NCBI GenBank assembly: GCA_051745305.1
Contig: JBNJDY010000009.1
Location: forward strand, 1 to 38,710
Reading direction: 5' to 3'
From: Saliniplasma sp051745305
Lineage (GTDB): Archaea > Thermoplasmatota > Thermoplasmata > Halarchaeoplasmatales > Halarchaeoplasmataceae
Length of the DNA: 38,710 nucleotides
The notes beneath the pieces are model-generated. The model was not told the DNA's origin. It saw nothing but the letters and a program-made list of their open reading frames with translations, and made no database searches. A program made the position numbers and the translations under genes. Positions 17,167 to 25,434 of the stretch are shown here, in pieces. The first letter of the stretch is position 1. Every line of letters starts with the position of its first letter.

Positions 17167-18974
17167 TGGATATGCCAGGAGCTTGGAATAAGGTGTTGAA
17201 AGTAGACCTTTCTGAGAATAAGATCTGGGAAGAAGATATAGATCCCAAGATCATCAAAGAGTATCTAGGTGGTAATGGCCTAGGTATAAAGTTACTTTAT
17301 GATGAAACTGACGGTCACGTTGAAGCGTATTCCGAGGAGAACCCACTAGTATTCGTACCTGGAGCTTTGAATGGTAGTCAGATACCCATGACCGAAAAAT
17401 GTGGATTCTATTCAAAATCTCCACTGACAGGTATCATGGCAGAAGGTATATTTGGAGCATCTATCGGAGAACAGTTGAAAAAAGCGGGATATGATGCCCT
17501 GGTGATCAAAGGTAAAGCTGAAGAACTCAGTTCGATAGTCATCACGGAAGAAGAACAAAAGGTCGTGGGAACCACTGAGTTAGAAGGCGTAGGTATCGAA
17601 AAATCTGAAAAAGTTTTGAAGGGACAGCACGGCGGTGCTGCAGCTGTCATCGGTCCGGCAGGTGAAAATCTTGTTAAATATGCCATCATAGGTTGTGATG
17701 GTCGACAAGTAGGAAGGACAGGCTTGGGTGCTGTCATGGGTTGGAAGAACCTAAAAGGTATAGTCGTGAACGGTTGGATGGATGTAGAACCAGCGTTTCC
17801 AGAAGTTTTGAACAAGTTGAAAAGTGAAGCCTTTAAAGAATTCACTCAAGAAGGTGGTGAAGGTAAACAGAGTTACGATGCCTACAGCAGTCACGGCACG
17901 GTAAAATTCACGGGTATGGGTTCAGAGTTAGGAATTTTACCAACAAGGTACTGGGAATTCGGTGAATTTGATGAGGCTGAGAAGCTGAGCAGCTATTACT
18001 GGGAAGATGATATCTCGGAGAGTTTAGGATGCAACAGATGTCCATGCAGGTGTGGTCAGGTTTACAAAGATACCGTAGATATAGAGTATGAAACCTCCTT
18101 TTCACTGGGTTCTAATCTTGAAATAAGTGATATCCAAGATGTGGCCAAAGCTAATGAGATATGTGACGATATGGGGTTGGATACATTAGAAGCTGGAAAC
18201 GTTGTCGGCTTCCTTATGAGGTTGAGTGAAGAGGGGATAATAGATGAAGACATAAATTTTGGAGACGGTGAGGTAACAAATGAGATACTAAAAAAAGCCG
18301 CACTCCGTGAAGAGATCGGTGATATCGCAGCAGAAGGCGTTAAAGGCGTTGGAGAAAAATACGAACGTGAGGAGATCGCCGTACATGTCAACGGATTGAG
18401 TCCTCCTGCCTATGATCCAAGAGCACTGAAGGGTATGGGTCTGGGTTATTACACTTCAACGAGAGGTGCATGTCATCTCAGGTCCGATTGTGACGGTATA
18501 GAACTCGGTGGTGGGAAGAGTGTGAACGGTAAAGGTGAATGGGTCGACATGAGTGAAGATCGAGCATCTATCGAAGGAAAAGAATACGTTGCTTGGAGAG
18601 AAAATTATGTCACGTTACATGACACAATCGGATCCTGTAAATTGACCGGTAGGAGTGTTTATTCACCTGAGTTGATGAGCAGGTTCGTCAACGCTCATTT
18701 CGACTTGAATCTTACAGGCGAAGAGATGTACAAGACCGGTGAGAGGATATACAATCTAGAAAGGCTGTTCAACCTTGAACAGAAACCGGATCTCGATGAA
18801 GAACTTCACGTTCCGGAACAGTTCAAGACTCCAACTAAAGTCGAAGGGTTGGATGGAGAGAACTTAACCGAAGAACAGGTCAGGAAGATGCTCGCAGATT
18901 ATTACAAAGCTAGAGGCTGGGATGAGAAAGGAGTACCTACTGATAAGAAAATGAAAGAGTTAGGTTTGAAGTAA
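17166..18974 (+). CDS. aor: Tungsten-type aldehyde:ferredoxin oxidoreductase (AOR family)
   Basis: AOR enzymes oxidise aldehydes to acids and reduce ferredoxin, using a tungsten-bispterin cofactor and one [4Fe-4S] cluster. The 602-aa length is typical. The cluster cysteines appear as CNRCPCRC (first at about residue 289, CX2CX3C) with the fourth in GSCKLTGRS (about 491). Pterin-binding motifs are seen in GRQVGRTGLGAVMGWKNLKG and PPAYDPRALKGMGLGYYTSTRGACH. The ATG at 17166 overlaps the hom stop and has GGAG 5 bases upstream; a GTG one codon earlier is possible. No accessory moaD/ThiS-like gene is nearby. Coupling to homoserine dehydrogenase is unusual. Which aldehyde it uses is unknown. Confidence 0.95.
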   Translation: MDMPGAWNKVLKVDLSENKIWEEDIDPKIIKEYLGGNGLGIKLLYDETDGHVEAYSEENPLVFVPGALNGSQIPMTEKCGFYSKSPLTGIMAEGIFGASIGEQLKKAGYDALVIKGKAEELSSIVITEEEQKVVGTTELEGVGIEKSEKVLKGQHGGAAAVIGPAGENLVKYAIIGCDGRQVGRTGLGAVMGWKNLKGIVVNGWMDVEPAFPEVLNKLKSEAFKEFTQEGGEGKQSYDAYSSHGTVKFTGMGSELGILPTRYWEFGEFDEAEKLSSYYWEDDISESLGCNRCPCRCGQVYKDTVDIEYETSFSLGSNLEISDIQDVAKANEICDDMGLDTLEAGNVVGFLMRLSEEGIIDEDINFGDGEVTNEILKKAALREEIGDIAAEGVKGVGEKYEREEIAVHVNGLSPPAYDPRALKGMGLGYYTSTRGACHLRSDCDGIELGGGKSVNGKGEWVDMSEDRASIEGKEYVAWRENYVTLHDTIGSCKLTGRSVYSPELMSRFVNAHFDLNLTGEEMYKTGERIYNLERLFNLEQKPDLDEELHVPEQFKTPTKVEGLDGENLTEEQVRKMLADYYKARGWDEKGVPTDKKMKELGLK

Positions 18975-18996
18975 ATTTTCCTGCCTTTCGCAGATG

Positions 18997-19004
18997 TTAT
19001 ATAC
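18997..19004 (+). promoter_or_regulatory. TATA-like box before the U32-like gene
   Basis: TTATATAC lies 23 bp after the AOR stop and 56 bp before the next ATG. It suggests that the next two genes can be transcribed separately from hom-aor. Confidence 0.35.
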
Positions 19005-19059
19005 CCTGTTTATCATGTAGTTTTAGAGGTTATAATAGCGAATTTAATGGTGAAATAAT

Positions 19060-20010
19060 ATGGTAGAAATGAAAGAAATTAAAGATGCGTTGGAAGAGAT
19101 AGGTTTACCAAGTGAAGACCCTAAAGGTCTCCCTAAGTCAGGACAGACTTTTGTTGATGGTGGCCATTATAGGATGGAAATCTCAGGTGTCGAAAGACCC
19201 TCTACTTTAAGGGCATTGATAGAAGAAAGAGAGAAGAGAGACATACCAGTACACAGGTTGATCAGCACCGTGATGGGGAGTACCTTATTGACAGATGACG
19301 AGTTGATAGATTTCGCTGAGATGGCCAAAGAATCGGAGATGGAAGTCATCATAACCCCAGGACCGAGGGCCAGTTGGAATACAGGTAGACAGATCGCTAC
19401 ACCGGAAGGTGCCTTGTCTGGATTAAGGGTGAGGGGGATCGATAACATGATAGACGGATTCAAGGATATAAAAAGGTGTATCGATTTTGGATTCCGTGGA
19501 TTTTTGGTCACCGATGAAGGTATGCTTTGGGTAGCTGATCAGTTGAAGCAGAAGGGCTTGATCCCAGATGATGTGACATTCAAGGTATCTATCTATGCAG
19601 GGCATGCCAATCCAGCCGGTGGGAAGTTACTCGAAGACCTAGGAGCCGGTACGTTCAACCCCACTGGAGATCTGAGCATACCTATGTTCGCATCGATCAG
19701 GAAGGCCATCGACATACCAATAGACATCCACATATACCTGGCAGAATCCATGGGAGGATTCAACAGATTCTACGAGGGACCAGATTTAGCTAGAGTCGCT
19801 TCACCATGTTACTTCAAGATTGAACCGGGTTCCGGTCTTGCAGCAGGTGGGGGTATATACAAACCATGGACCGATCCTGATTTCCTTGCTAATTTCGCTA
19901 GAGAGAAGGTCAAGTACGCCGAGATAATACACGATATCATCCAGGACAAATATCCTGACCTGAAATTATCTGAACACGGATGCGAAGGTCTAGCTATTCC
20001 GAAACCATAG
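19060..20010 (+). CDS. TIM-barrel protein of the U32-peptidase-like type, function unknown
   Basis: The protein is 316 aa. I recognise it as a conserved family usually annotated as peptidase U32, from the pattern TFVDGGHYRMEISGVERPST, HRLISTVMGSTLLTDDEL, ITPGPRASWNTGRQ, GFLVTDEGMLW, VSIYAGHANPAGGKLLEDLGAG and PTGDLSIPM. The alternating beta-alpha layout suits a TIM barrel. The classic U32 signature with its paired cysteines is not present, so protease activity should not be assumed; lyase or aldolase-like chemistry is equally possible. A GGTGA ribosome site lies 7 bases before the ATG. It is followed after 10 bases by an aminotransferase, which hints at a role in amino-acid turnover. Confidence 0.6.
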   Translation: MVEMKEIKDALEEIGLPSEDPKGLPKSGQTFVDGGHYRMEISGVERPSTLRALIEEREKRDIPVHRLISTVMGSTLLTDDELIDFAEMAKESEMEVIITPGPRASWNTGRQIATPEGALSGLRVRGIDNMIDGFKDIKRCIDFGFRGFLVTDEGMLWVADQLKQKGLIPDDVTFKVSIYAGHANPAGGKLLEDLGAGTFNPTGDLSIPMFASIRKAIDIPIDIHIYLAESMGGFNRFYEGPDLARVASPCYFKIEPGSGLAAGGGIYKPWTDPDFLANFAREKVKYAEIIHDIIQDKYPDLKLSEHGCEGLAIPKP

Positions 20011-20020
20011 GTGTGGTTAG

Positions 20021-21193
20021 ATGGGGAAAGGACTAGCAGGCGATTTCTCTTTACTCAGGGGAGAACCTCCTATAGAGTATCTCACCAAAGCCAATCAGAT
20101 GGAAGCCGAAGGACGGGACATGGTACGTTTCGAGATAGGGCAGCCCGATTTTGATACGCCTGATAACGTAAAAGAAGCCGCCAAGAAAGCGTTGGACGAG
20201 GGTTTTACCCATTATGTGCCTACCATGGGTATACCTGAACTTAGAGAAGCTATACAGGAAGATATCTATAAGACACGTGGATTTAGACCGGATCTGGAAC
20301 AGATAATGGTTTTACCAGGAGCTAAACCTGGCCTCTTCTTTGGTTTGTTAGCTGCGGTTCAAAAAGGTGACGAAGTGATCTACCAGAATCCGTTCTATTT
20401 CACATACGACTCCATGATCGGTTACATGGGTGCCAAGAAGACTCAGATACCTCTCTATGAAGAAGACGAATTTAGGATGACTCCAGAGCACATTCAAGAA
20501 CGTATCTCCGATGATACTAAATTGATACTGCTCAATTCTCCACAGAATCCAACAGGTGGAGTGTTGACTAAGAAGGATGTATCGTCCATCGCCGAGATGG
20601 CTGAAGAACACGACGCCTATATATTATCGGATGAAATATACAGCAAGATGCTTTATGATGGTTTGGAACATCATTCACCTGGTTGTAAGGACGAGTGCCG
20701 GGAAAGGACCATCTTGATAGACGGTTTCTCTAAAGCCTACTCTATGACAGGTTGGAGACTCGGCTACGTGGTAGCACCTAAAGAACTCATCCATAAGATG
20801 GACCTCTTACTTGCCGATGCTGTTTCCTGTACCACATCTTTCGTTCAGAAGGGTGGTGTAGAAGCCTTGAAGAACGGGCAGGATTTCGTGGATTATATCA
20901 TGGGGAAGTTTGCCAAGCGAAGAAAAGCAATAGTTGAAGGTCTTAACGAGGTACCTGGATTCAGCTGCATCTATCCAAAAGGAGCTTTCTATGTGTTCCC
21001 GAACATCAAGGAAACCGGTATGAAAAGCGAAGAATTAGCGAATTACATGATCGAAGAGGCAGGAGTCTGTTTACTACCTGGAACCGCTTTTGGAAGTCAG
21101 GGAGAAGGCTTTTTAAGACTTTCTTACGCATCATCGCTAGAGGAGATACAGGAAGGCATCCGACGGATGAAACAAGCTATGGAAAATCTCTGA
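20021..21193 (+). CDS. PLP-dependent aminotransferase, class I
   Basis: A second fold-type I aminotransferase in the window, 390 aa. Key residues are NPTGG (176-180), D204 and Y207 in LSDEIYSKM, Schiff-base Lys238 in DGFSKAYSMTGWR, and the C-terminal FLRLSYASS with the carboxylate-binding Arg. It differs from the copy at 12773-13900 in its N-terminal extension (about ten residues) and in a Cys-containing insert PGCKDECRE after residue 220. It probably acts on aspartate, alanine or an aromatic amino acid. It lies 10 bases after the U32-like gene with AGGTG as ribosome site, so the two are probably co-expressed. The stop codon lies inside a hairpin terminator. Confidence 0.92.
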   Translation: MGKGLAGDFSLLRGEPPIEYLTKANQMEAEGRDMVRFEIGQPDFDTPDNVKEAAKKALDEGFTHYVPTMGIPELREAIQEDIYKTRGFRPDLEQIMVLPGAKPGLFFGLLAAVQKGDEVIYQNPFYFTYDSMIGYMGAKKTQIPLYEEDEFRMTPEHIQERISDDTKLILLNSPQNPTGGVLTKKDVSSIAEMAEEHDAYILSDEIYSKMLYDGLEHHSPGCKDECRERTILIDGFSKAYSMTGWRLGYVVAPKELIHKMDLLLADAVSCTTSFVQKGGVEALKNGQDFVDYIMGKFAKRRKAIVEGLNEVPGFSCIYPKGAFYVFPNIKETGMKSEELANYMIEEAGVCLLPGTAFGSQGEGFLRLSYASSLEEIQEGIRRMKQAMENL

Positions 21194-21208
21194 TTTTCCA
21201 TTTTTCTC
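21176..21208 (+). terminator. Hairpin plus T-run at the end of the aminotransferase gene, copy 1
   Basis: Arms ATGGAAAATC (21179-21188) and GATTTTCCAT (21192-21201) form a perfect 10-bp stem with a TCT loop, followed by TTTTCTCTC. The stop codon of the aminotransferase is inside the stem. Stem and T-run suit transcription termination. Confidence 0.7.
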
Positions 21209-21226
21209 TCAGCCGAGCCTCGAGAA

Positions 21227-21273
21227 GCTGTGGAAAAACTATAGTTTTTTCATTTTTCTCTTTTTTATTTTTT
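21227..21273 (+). terminator. Second hairpin plus long T-rich tract, imperfect repeat of copy 1
   Basis: The palindrome AAAAACTATAGTTTTT (21234-21249) is followed by a long T-rich run to about 21273. Its first 34 bases align with 21176-21208 with a one-base length difference (GCTgTGGAAAA... and ...TTTTCATTTTTCTC shared), so it looks like a diverged tandem copy 51 bp away. Together they would stop transcription before the AbrB gene. Confidence 0.65.
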
Positions 21274-21322
21274 ACCTCTCACCGTCACTCATCTACATTT
21301 ATTTACGTCAATCTCCATAAGT

Positions 21323-21330
21323 CTTAAATA
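21323..21330 (+). promoter_or_regulatory. TATA-like box of the small AbrB gene
   Basis: CTTAAATA is centred about 40 bp before the GTG start at 21367, giving a leader of around 14 nt that would still contain the AGGTG ribosome site at 21356-21360. Confidence 0.4.
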
Positions 21331-21366
21331 GACGGTTTAAAATGACAATTTACGTAGGTGTTTGAC

Positions 21367-21618
21367 GTGAAGCTCAGTAAATTGATAGAGGAATTAGAAA
21401 TTGAAGACATACCTAGTTTGATCAGAGAGATAAGAGAAGAGGTACCGAAGATAGTAGAGAACGCAGCCTATTGCCATGCGTTCTTCAAAGCCAAGGTGGG
21501 AGAGAGCGGTAGGGTCACCATACCAACTGCAGAAAGAGATGTGCTTGATATAGAAGAGGGCGATATCGTTCAAGTCATGGTAAAACCTTTAAGTAAAAAA
21601 GATAAAAGTAAATCTTAG
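21367..21618 (+). CDS. Small AbrB/SpoVT-type DNA-binding protein
   Basis: This 83-aa protein has an N-terminal helical part of about 40 residues (KLSKLIEELEIEDIPSLI...) and a C-terminal AbrB-type swapped-hairpin domain with KVGESGRVTIPTAERDVL and DIEEGDIVQVMV. AbrB domains dimerise and bind DNA. The GTG at 21367 is preferred because AGGTG (21356-21360) lies 6 bases before it; a GTG at 21358 would lie inside that site. It is 33 bases upstream of the giant RND exporter and probably shares its transcript, so it may control exporter expression. Some AbrB-fold proteins act as antitoxins, but no toxin is adjacent. Confidence 0.82.
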   Translation: MKLSKLIEELEIEDIPSLIREIREEVPKIVENAAYCHAFFKAKVGESGRVTIPTAERDVLDIEEGDIVQVMVKPLSKKDKSKS

Positions 21619-21651
21619 ATAGATTATACAATATTTACGGGGGATTAGGAT

Positions 21652-24600
21652 ATGGTAAAGAAAGATGGTTTCTTTAAGTGGTTTCCAAATTGCGTGGTTA
21701 ATCATCCCAAGAAGGTAATTAGTGTTTTTATTGTTTTCACAATTGTAATGGGATTCTATGCATCGGGTATGGAGATGGATACTGAAGAGGAATCATTTCA
21801 ACCCGAATCAGATAAGCAGGAGTATCTACAAACTATACAGGACAGGTTCGGTAGGACTGATGAGACGGTTCAGATCGCATTCACTGCCGATGGAGGCGAT
21901 GTTTTCACCGTAGATGTTTTACATGATATGTTGGAGATGGAACAGGCATTGTTAGAGGATGAAACAGTCAACAGAACATTAGCAAAATCCACAGAGATGC
22001 CAACTGGGATGAATACATTAGCCGGTAATATTTTGATGGCCGATCAAGCATTTTTGTTAGAAGATTATGTCATTCAACGGGCAGTGAGAACCAATGAGTC
22101 ATTGGATGTGATAGAGAATCAAACAAAGATGTACGAAAAAATGAATGAGTCCTTTGCCATGAACCTTTATCTCTACAATTCATTTTTAGAAAATAATAAT
22201 CTAGAGGGGATCGAGGGCGCTAACAAAACTATGATGTCCATGGCTCATATAGTGCCCGAACCACGTCTATGGGGTCTCGTTTCTCAATATCAAGAGGAAT
22301 TCATGGAATTGATCCATACACTCAGTTCTGAGGAAGTCACTCATGAACAGGCTGCCTTGTATCTAGAGAACTGGCTTATCGATATGGAAAGCACAACAGT
22401 TGCACATAGTCCATTCTATGATCTGGTAAATGGCACTAAAATCATCCTCGGATCCGAAAGTATCTCTTTTGAGCAAAAGTGGACCGTTCGGAGTATGGTT
22501 TTAACGTTTTTTGGTATCTCCGAGCATTTAGAACTTCTACAGGAACCTATAATGGATGGTTTAGAAGGTGATGCCCCGTCACTCACACTTTCTACAGAAG
22601 ATAAGAAGGAAAAATTATCTGAGATGGAAGACGAAGATATCAAGAAGACAGTATCGGATGCCAACAACTATGACTCATCTAGACTAAATGATTCGATAAA
22701 TGAAGGTGTAAACAATCTTGAAGAGATGGAGTCCCATGCAGATAGTTCAATGGATAATCTTGGTAATTTGGAAGATAATTTAGAACAAGCCATGGAAAAT
22801 CTTCAACTAGCCGGGCAATATTGGCATGTTGGAGTTCTAGAGAGATATCACGAGTCAGTCAATGAAAATCTATCGATGGTTATAGAATCGAATCAGATGT
22901 TTGCCGAATCGAAAACCATGCTTCGAGATTCTATGAGGTTGAGTCATCTCATCAGACAGATGGGTGGTATGATCAGTTCTACTGTCAGTAGAGATTATTC
23001 ATCATCTGATGACTATGGAAGTATAAGTGCAAAAAGTTCTATCGGGATAGCTTTTTTGGATAGTGAATTCGAAAGAGATGAGAGGTTGGAAGTACAGAGG
23101 AGAATAATCGAGTTAGGAGATCAAGTTCCAGAAAATTCGGAGATCAGGGTTTCTGCCCAACAGGTGATGATGGAAGAGATAAACGAGAGTGCTAATAGAA
23201 GCTTACAAAGGCTTCTCCCGGCTGCTTTTGTCATAGTCGTCATAATACTCCTGATCGTATATCGTTCTCTTTTGGAAACTGTTTTGAGTTTAGGATCATT
23301 AGGTATAGCGATAGTCTGGACCTTCGGTTTTGGAGTTTTACTAGGGTATGAATTCAACCCGATGATAATCGCAGTTCCAATTCTGATAACTGGGCTCGTA
23401 ATAGATTATGGAATACATATGGTTATGAGATACAGAGAGGAAAAGGACGATGGATATCATCCAAAAACTGCAACCAAGATAACTATCGCGACTGTTGGTG
23501 GTGCCCTGATATTGACAACATTTACCACAGCGGTAGGTTTTCTGTCGAACACACTAAGTAACATTCAGGTTATGAGACAGTTTGGTGTTCTTGCTGCAGT
23601 AGGTATCACGTCTAGTTTCCTATTGATGATAGCTTTCTTACCGGCAGTTTTACAGCTTGCTGACAAACGTGAAAATAAAGGAAATAAATCCTCTAAAAAC
23701 AAATCTAAGCGGAATTTAACTGATAAGATCGATGAAAAGAAAATAGATGTTATCAGCAGAGCACTTACCGCATCTGCTGATGCAGCCGATAGGTATCCTC
23801 TAGCAGTTTTGATAGTAGTTATATTGATAACAACAGCTTCAATCTACGGAGTTGTTAATATCGATTCTACTTTCAATATCCAGGACTTCTTACCGGAAGA
23901 TCAGCCACAGAGTCAGAATATCATGTACATCCAAGATAATTTTAACATGACTACTTCTTACGCACATATCCTGACGGAAGGCGAAGTTGATTCACCGCGA
24001 TATCTATATGCCTTGTATGAGACAGGGGAAAATATCCGTGAAAGCGATATGGTAGGTGGAGACGGTGGAGATGTCATGTCCCCTCTAACTGTTTTACAAA
24101 GATTCGGTACTGCCCCTAGAGGAAGCTCTGAATATAATGCCACCATGGTTCAGACATTCTCCGATAGTGATACAAACAACGATGGGATTCCAGATAGGAA
24201 TGTAACAGAACTTTATGATATGATGTTTGATTTTGAGGAAAGTAGGAGTGCGGTGATGAACGTTATTTATCGAACCGAGGATGGAGAATATACCTCTGGG
24301 AGGATACGTCTACTGGAAGATCAAAGAAGTATCAATGAAGATCTAGCCAATGCTGAGATTTTAGAACAGGAGTTGGAAGATGATGTCAAACCGCTTGGGG
24401 ATGAAGGATTCACTGCCAAAATTACAAGCGGTTCCATGATTGGTCATGATACAACTTCTGAGTTGACATCTACTCAGTTAAGATCACTCATGGCTACGAT
24501 CATAGTAGTAGCAATCTCACTCAGTATAGTATTTTATTTCCTTCATAAGTCTATATTATTAGGGATCATCACAACTGCACCAGTGGCCATAATCACGCTA

Positions 24601-24975
24601 TGGATCGTGGGTACTATGTACGTCACCGGTGTTTCATTGAATGTCATGACTGTGAGTATCACCGCTTTAACTGTAGGGATGGGTGTTGATTACAGTATCC
24701 ATATCACCCATCGATTCAATGAAGAACGTTTAAATTCTGACCTTTATGAGGCTGTACATGAAACGGTCCAGAATACAGGAGCTGCTCTTTTCGGTTCAGC
24801 GATGACAACAGTTGCTGCCTTCGGTATACTTTCGACATCTGATATTTTACCTCTATCACAGTTCGGTTATATCACGGCTTTAGCCATAACTTACAGTTTC
24901 TTGGCTGCAGTATTCATACTACCTTCAGCACTGATGTTATGGGCGAAAAACGGTAACGATGTGAAGAAAGAGTGA
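21652..24975 (+). CDS. RND-superfamily exporter (MMPL/HAE3 type)
   Basis: This 1107-aa membrane protein has the RND layout: one helix near residues 20-42, a long first ectodomain (about 45-520), five helices (about 525-680), a seventh helix near 720, a second ectodomain (about 740-940) and five final helices. Each half has the conserved helix motif with Asp: LVIDYGIHMVMRYREE and MGVDYSIHITHRFNEE. Archaeal proteins of this type are thought to export hydrophobic molecules or lipids with proton motive force. The first ectodomain is very rich in Glu, Asp, Met and Asn and looks partly coiled-coil (about 310-390). The second contains DTNNDGIPD, a calcium-loop-like motif. A GGGGGATTAGG ribosome site precedes the ATG. 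Substrate unknown. Confidence 0.92.
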   Translation: MVKKDGFFKWFPNCVVNHPKKVISVFIVFTIVMGFYASGMEMDTEEESFQPESDKQEYLQTIQDRFGRTDETVQIAFTADGGDVFTVDVLHDMLEMEQALLEDETVNRTLAKSTEMPTGMNTLAGNILMADQAFLLEDYVIQRAVRTNESLDVIENQTKMYEKMNESFAMNLYLYNSFLENNNLEGIEGANKTMMSMAHIVPEPRLWGLVSQYQEEFMELIHTLSSEEVTHEQAALYLENWLIDMESTTVAHSPFYDLVNGTKIILGSESISFEQKWTVRSMVLTFFGISEHLELLQEPIMDGLEGDAPSLTLSTEDKKEKLSEMEDEDIKKTVSDANNYDSSRLNDSINEGVNNLEEMESHADSSMDNLGNLEDNLEQAMENLQLAGQYWHVGVLERYHESVNENLSMVIESNQMFAESKTMLRDSMRLSHLIRQMGGMISSTVSRDYSSSDDYGSISAKSSIGIAFLDSEFERDERLEVQRRIIELGDQVPENSEIRVSAQQVMMEEINESANRSLQRLLPAAFVIVVIILLIVYRSLLETVLSLGSLGIAIVWTFGFGVLLGYEFNPMIIAVPILITGLVIDYGIHMVMRYREEKDDGYHPKTATKITIATVGGALILTTFTTAVGFLSNTLSNIQVMRQFGVLAAVGITSSFLLMIAFLPAVLQLADKRENKGNKSSKNKSKRNLTDKIDEKKIDVISRALTASADAADRYPLAVLIVVILITTASIYGVVNIDSTFNIQDFLPEDQPQSQNIMYIQDNFNMTTSYAHILTEGEVDSPRYLYALYETGENIRESDMVGGDGGDVMSPLTVLQRFGTAPRGSSEYNATMVQTFSDSDTNNDGIPDRNVTELYDMMFDFEESRSAVMNVIYRTEDGEYTSGRIRLLEDQRSINEDLANAEILEQELEDDVKPLGDEGFTAKITSGSMIGHDTTSELTSTQLRSLMATIIVVAISLSIVFYFLHKSILLGIITTAPVAIITLWIVGTMYVTGVSLNVMTVSITALTVGMGVDYSIHITHRFNEERLNSDLYEAVHETVQNTGAALFGSAMTTVAAFGILSTSDILPLSQFGYITALAITYSFLAAVFILPSALMLWAKNGNDVKKE

Positions 24976-24984
24976 GTGACTATC

Positions 24985-25434
24985 TCAAACCTTTTCTTTT
25001 ATTTTATCTATCTTTTCAAGTATATTTTCCCAATGGGTTCCTTTCCAATACACCTTATCGCATCTATCACAGATCCAGAATTCATCGTTTCTTTCTAAAA
25101 CTCCCTCAGGTACTTTATCTACAACTTTTGATTTATCAATTTTCTCAACTAGGAAGTTACAGTTCGAACATCTAGTAAGAGGTTTCAACTCAGTTTGATA
25201 AATTTTCAATATTTTAGGGATGATCTCCTCCGGCGGTGCTTTTTCAACGAGCATAACCCTATCGTTATGGGCTAATTCCTTATCACGGGTTATTATCACT
25301 CTATCCTCTTCTTCCGCAATTTCTAAAAGTTTTTCGTCTTCACATTTTGGCGCATATTTCGTGTCGATGCCCAGGAACCTGAGCCACTTTGTTGTCTGTC
25401 CTAGCATCCTATCTACTAAAAATTTAGTCATCAT
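24985..25434 (-). CDS. Mut7-C RNase-domain protein (PIN-like with zinc ribbon)
   Basis: This protein of about 149 aa is of the Mut7-C family (DUF82). Its N-terminal half has the PIN-like pattern KFLVDRMLGQTTKWLRFLG, DEKLLEIAEEEDRVIITRDKEL, with acidic residues that could form a nuclease site. The C-terminal half is a zinc ribbon with CSNC and CDRC (in WICDRCDKVYWKGTHW). The start is placed at one of two adjacent ATGs (25434 or 25431) preceded by GGAG; an upstream in-frame start would overlap the neighbour more and lacks homology. It overlaps the end of the RibD-like gene by about 11 bases. Target RNA unknown. Confidence 0.88.
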   Translation of the reverse strand: MMTKFLVDRMLGQTTKWLRFLGIDTKYAPKCEDEKLLEIAEEEDRVIITRDKELAHNDRVMLVEKAPPEEIIPKILKIYQTELKPLTRCSNCNFLVEKIDKSKVVDKVPEGVLERNDEFWICDRCDKVYWKGTHWENILEKIDKIKEKV

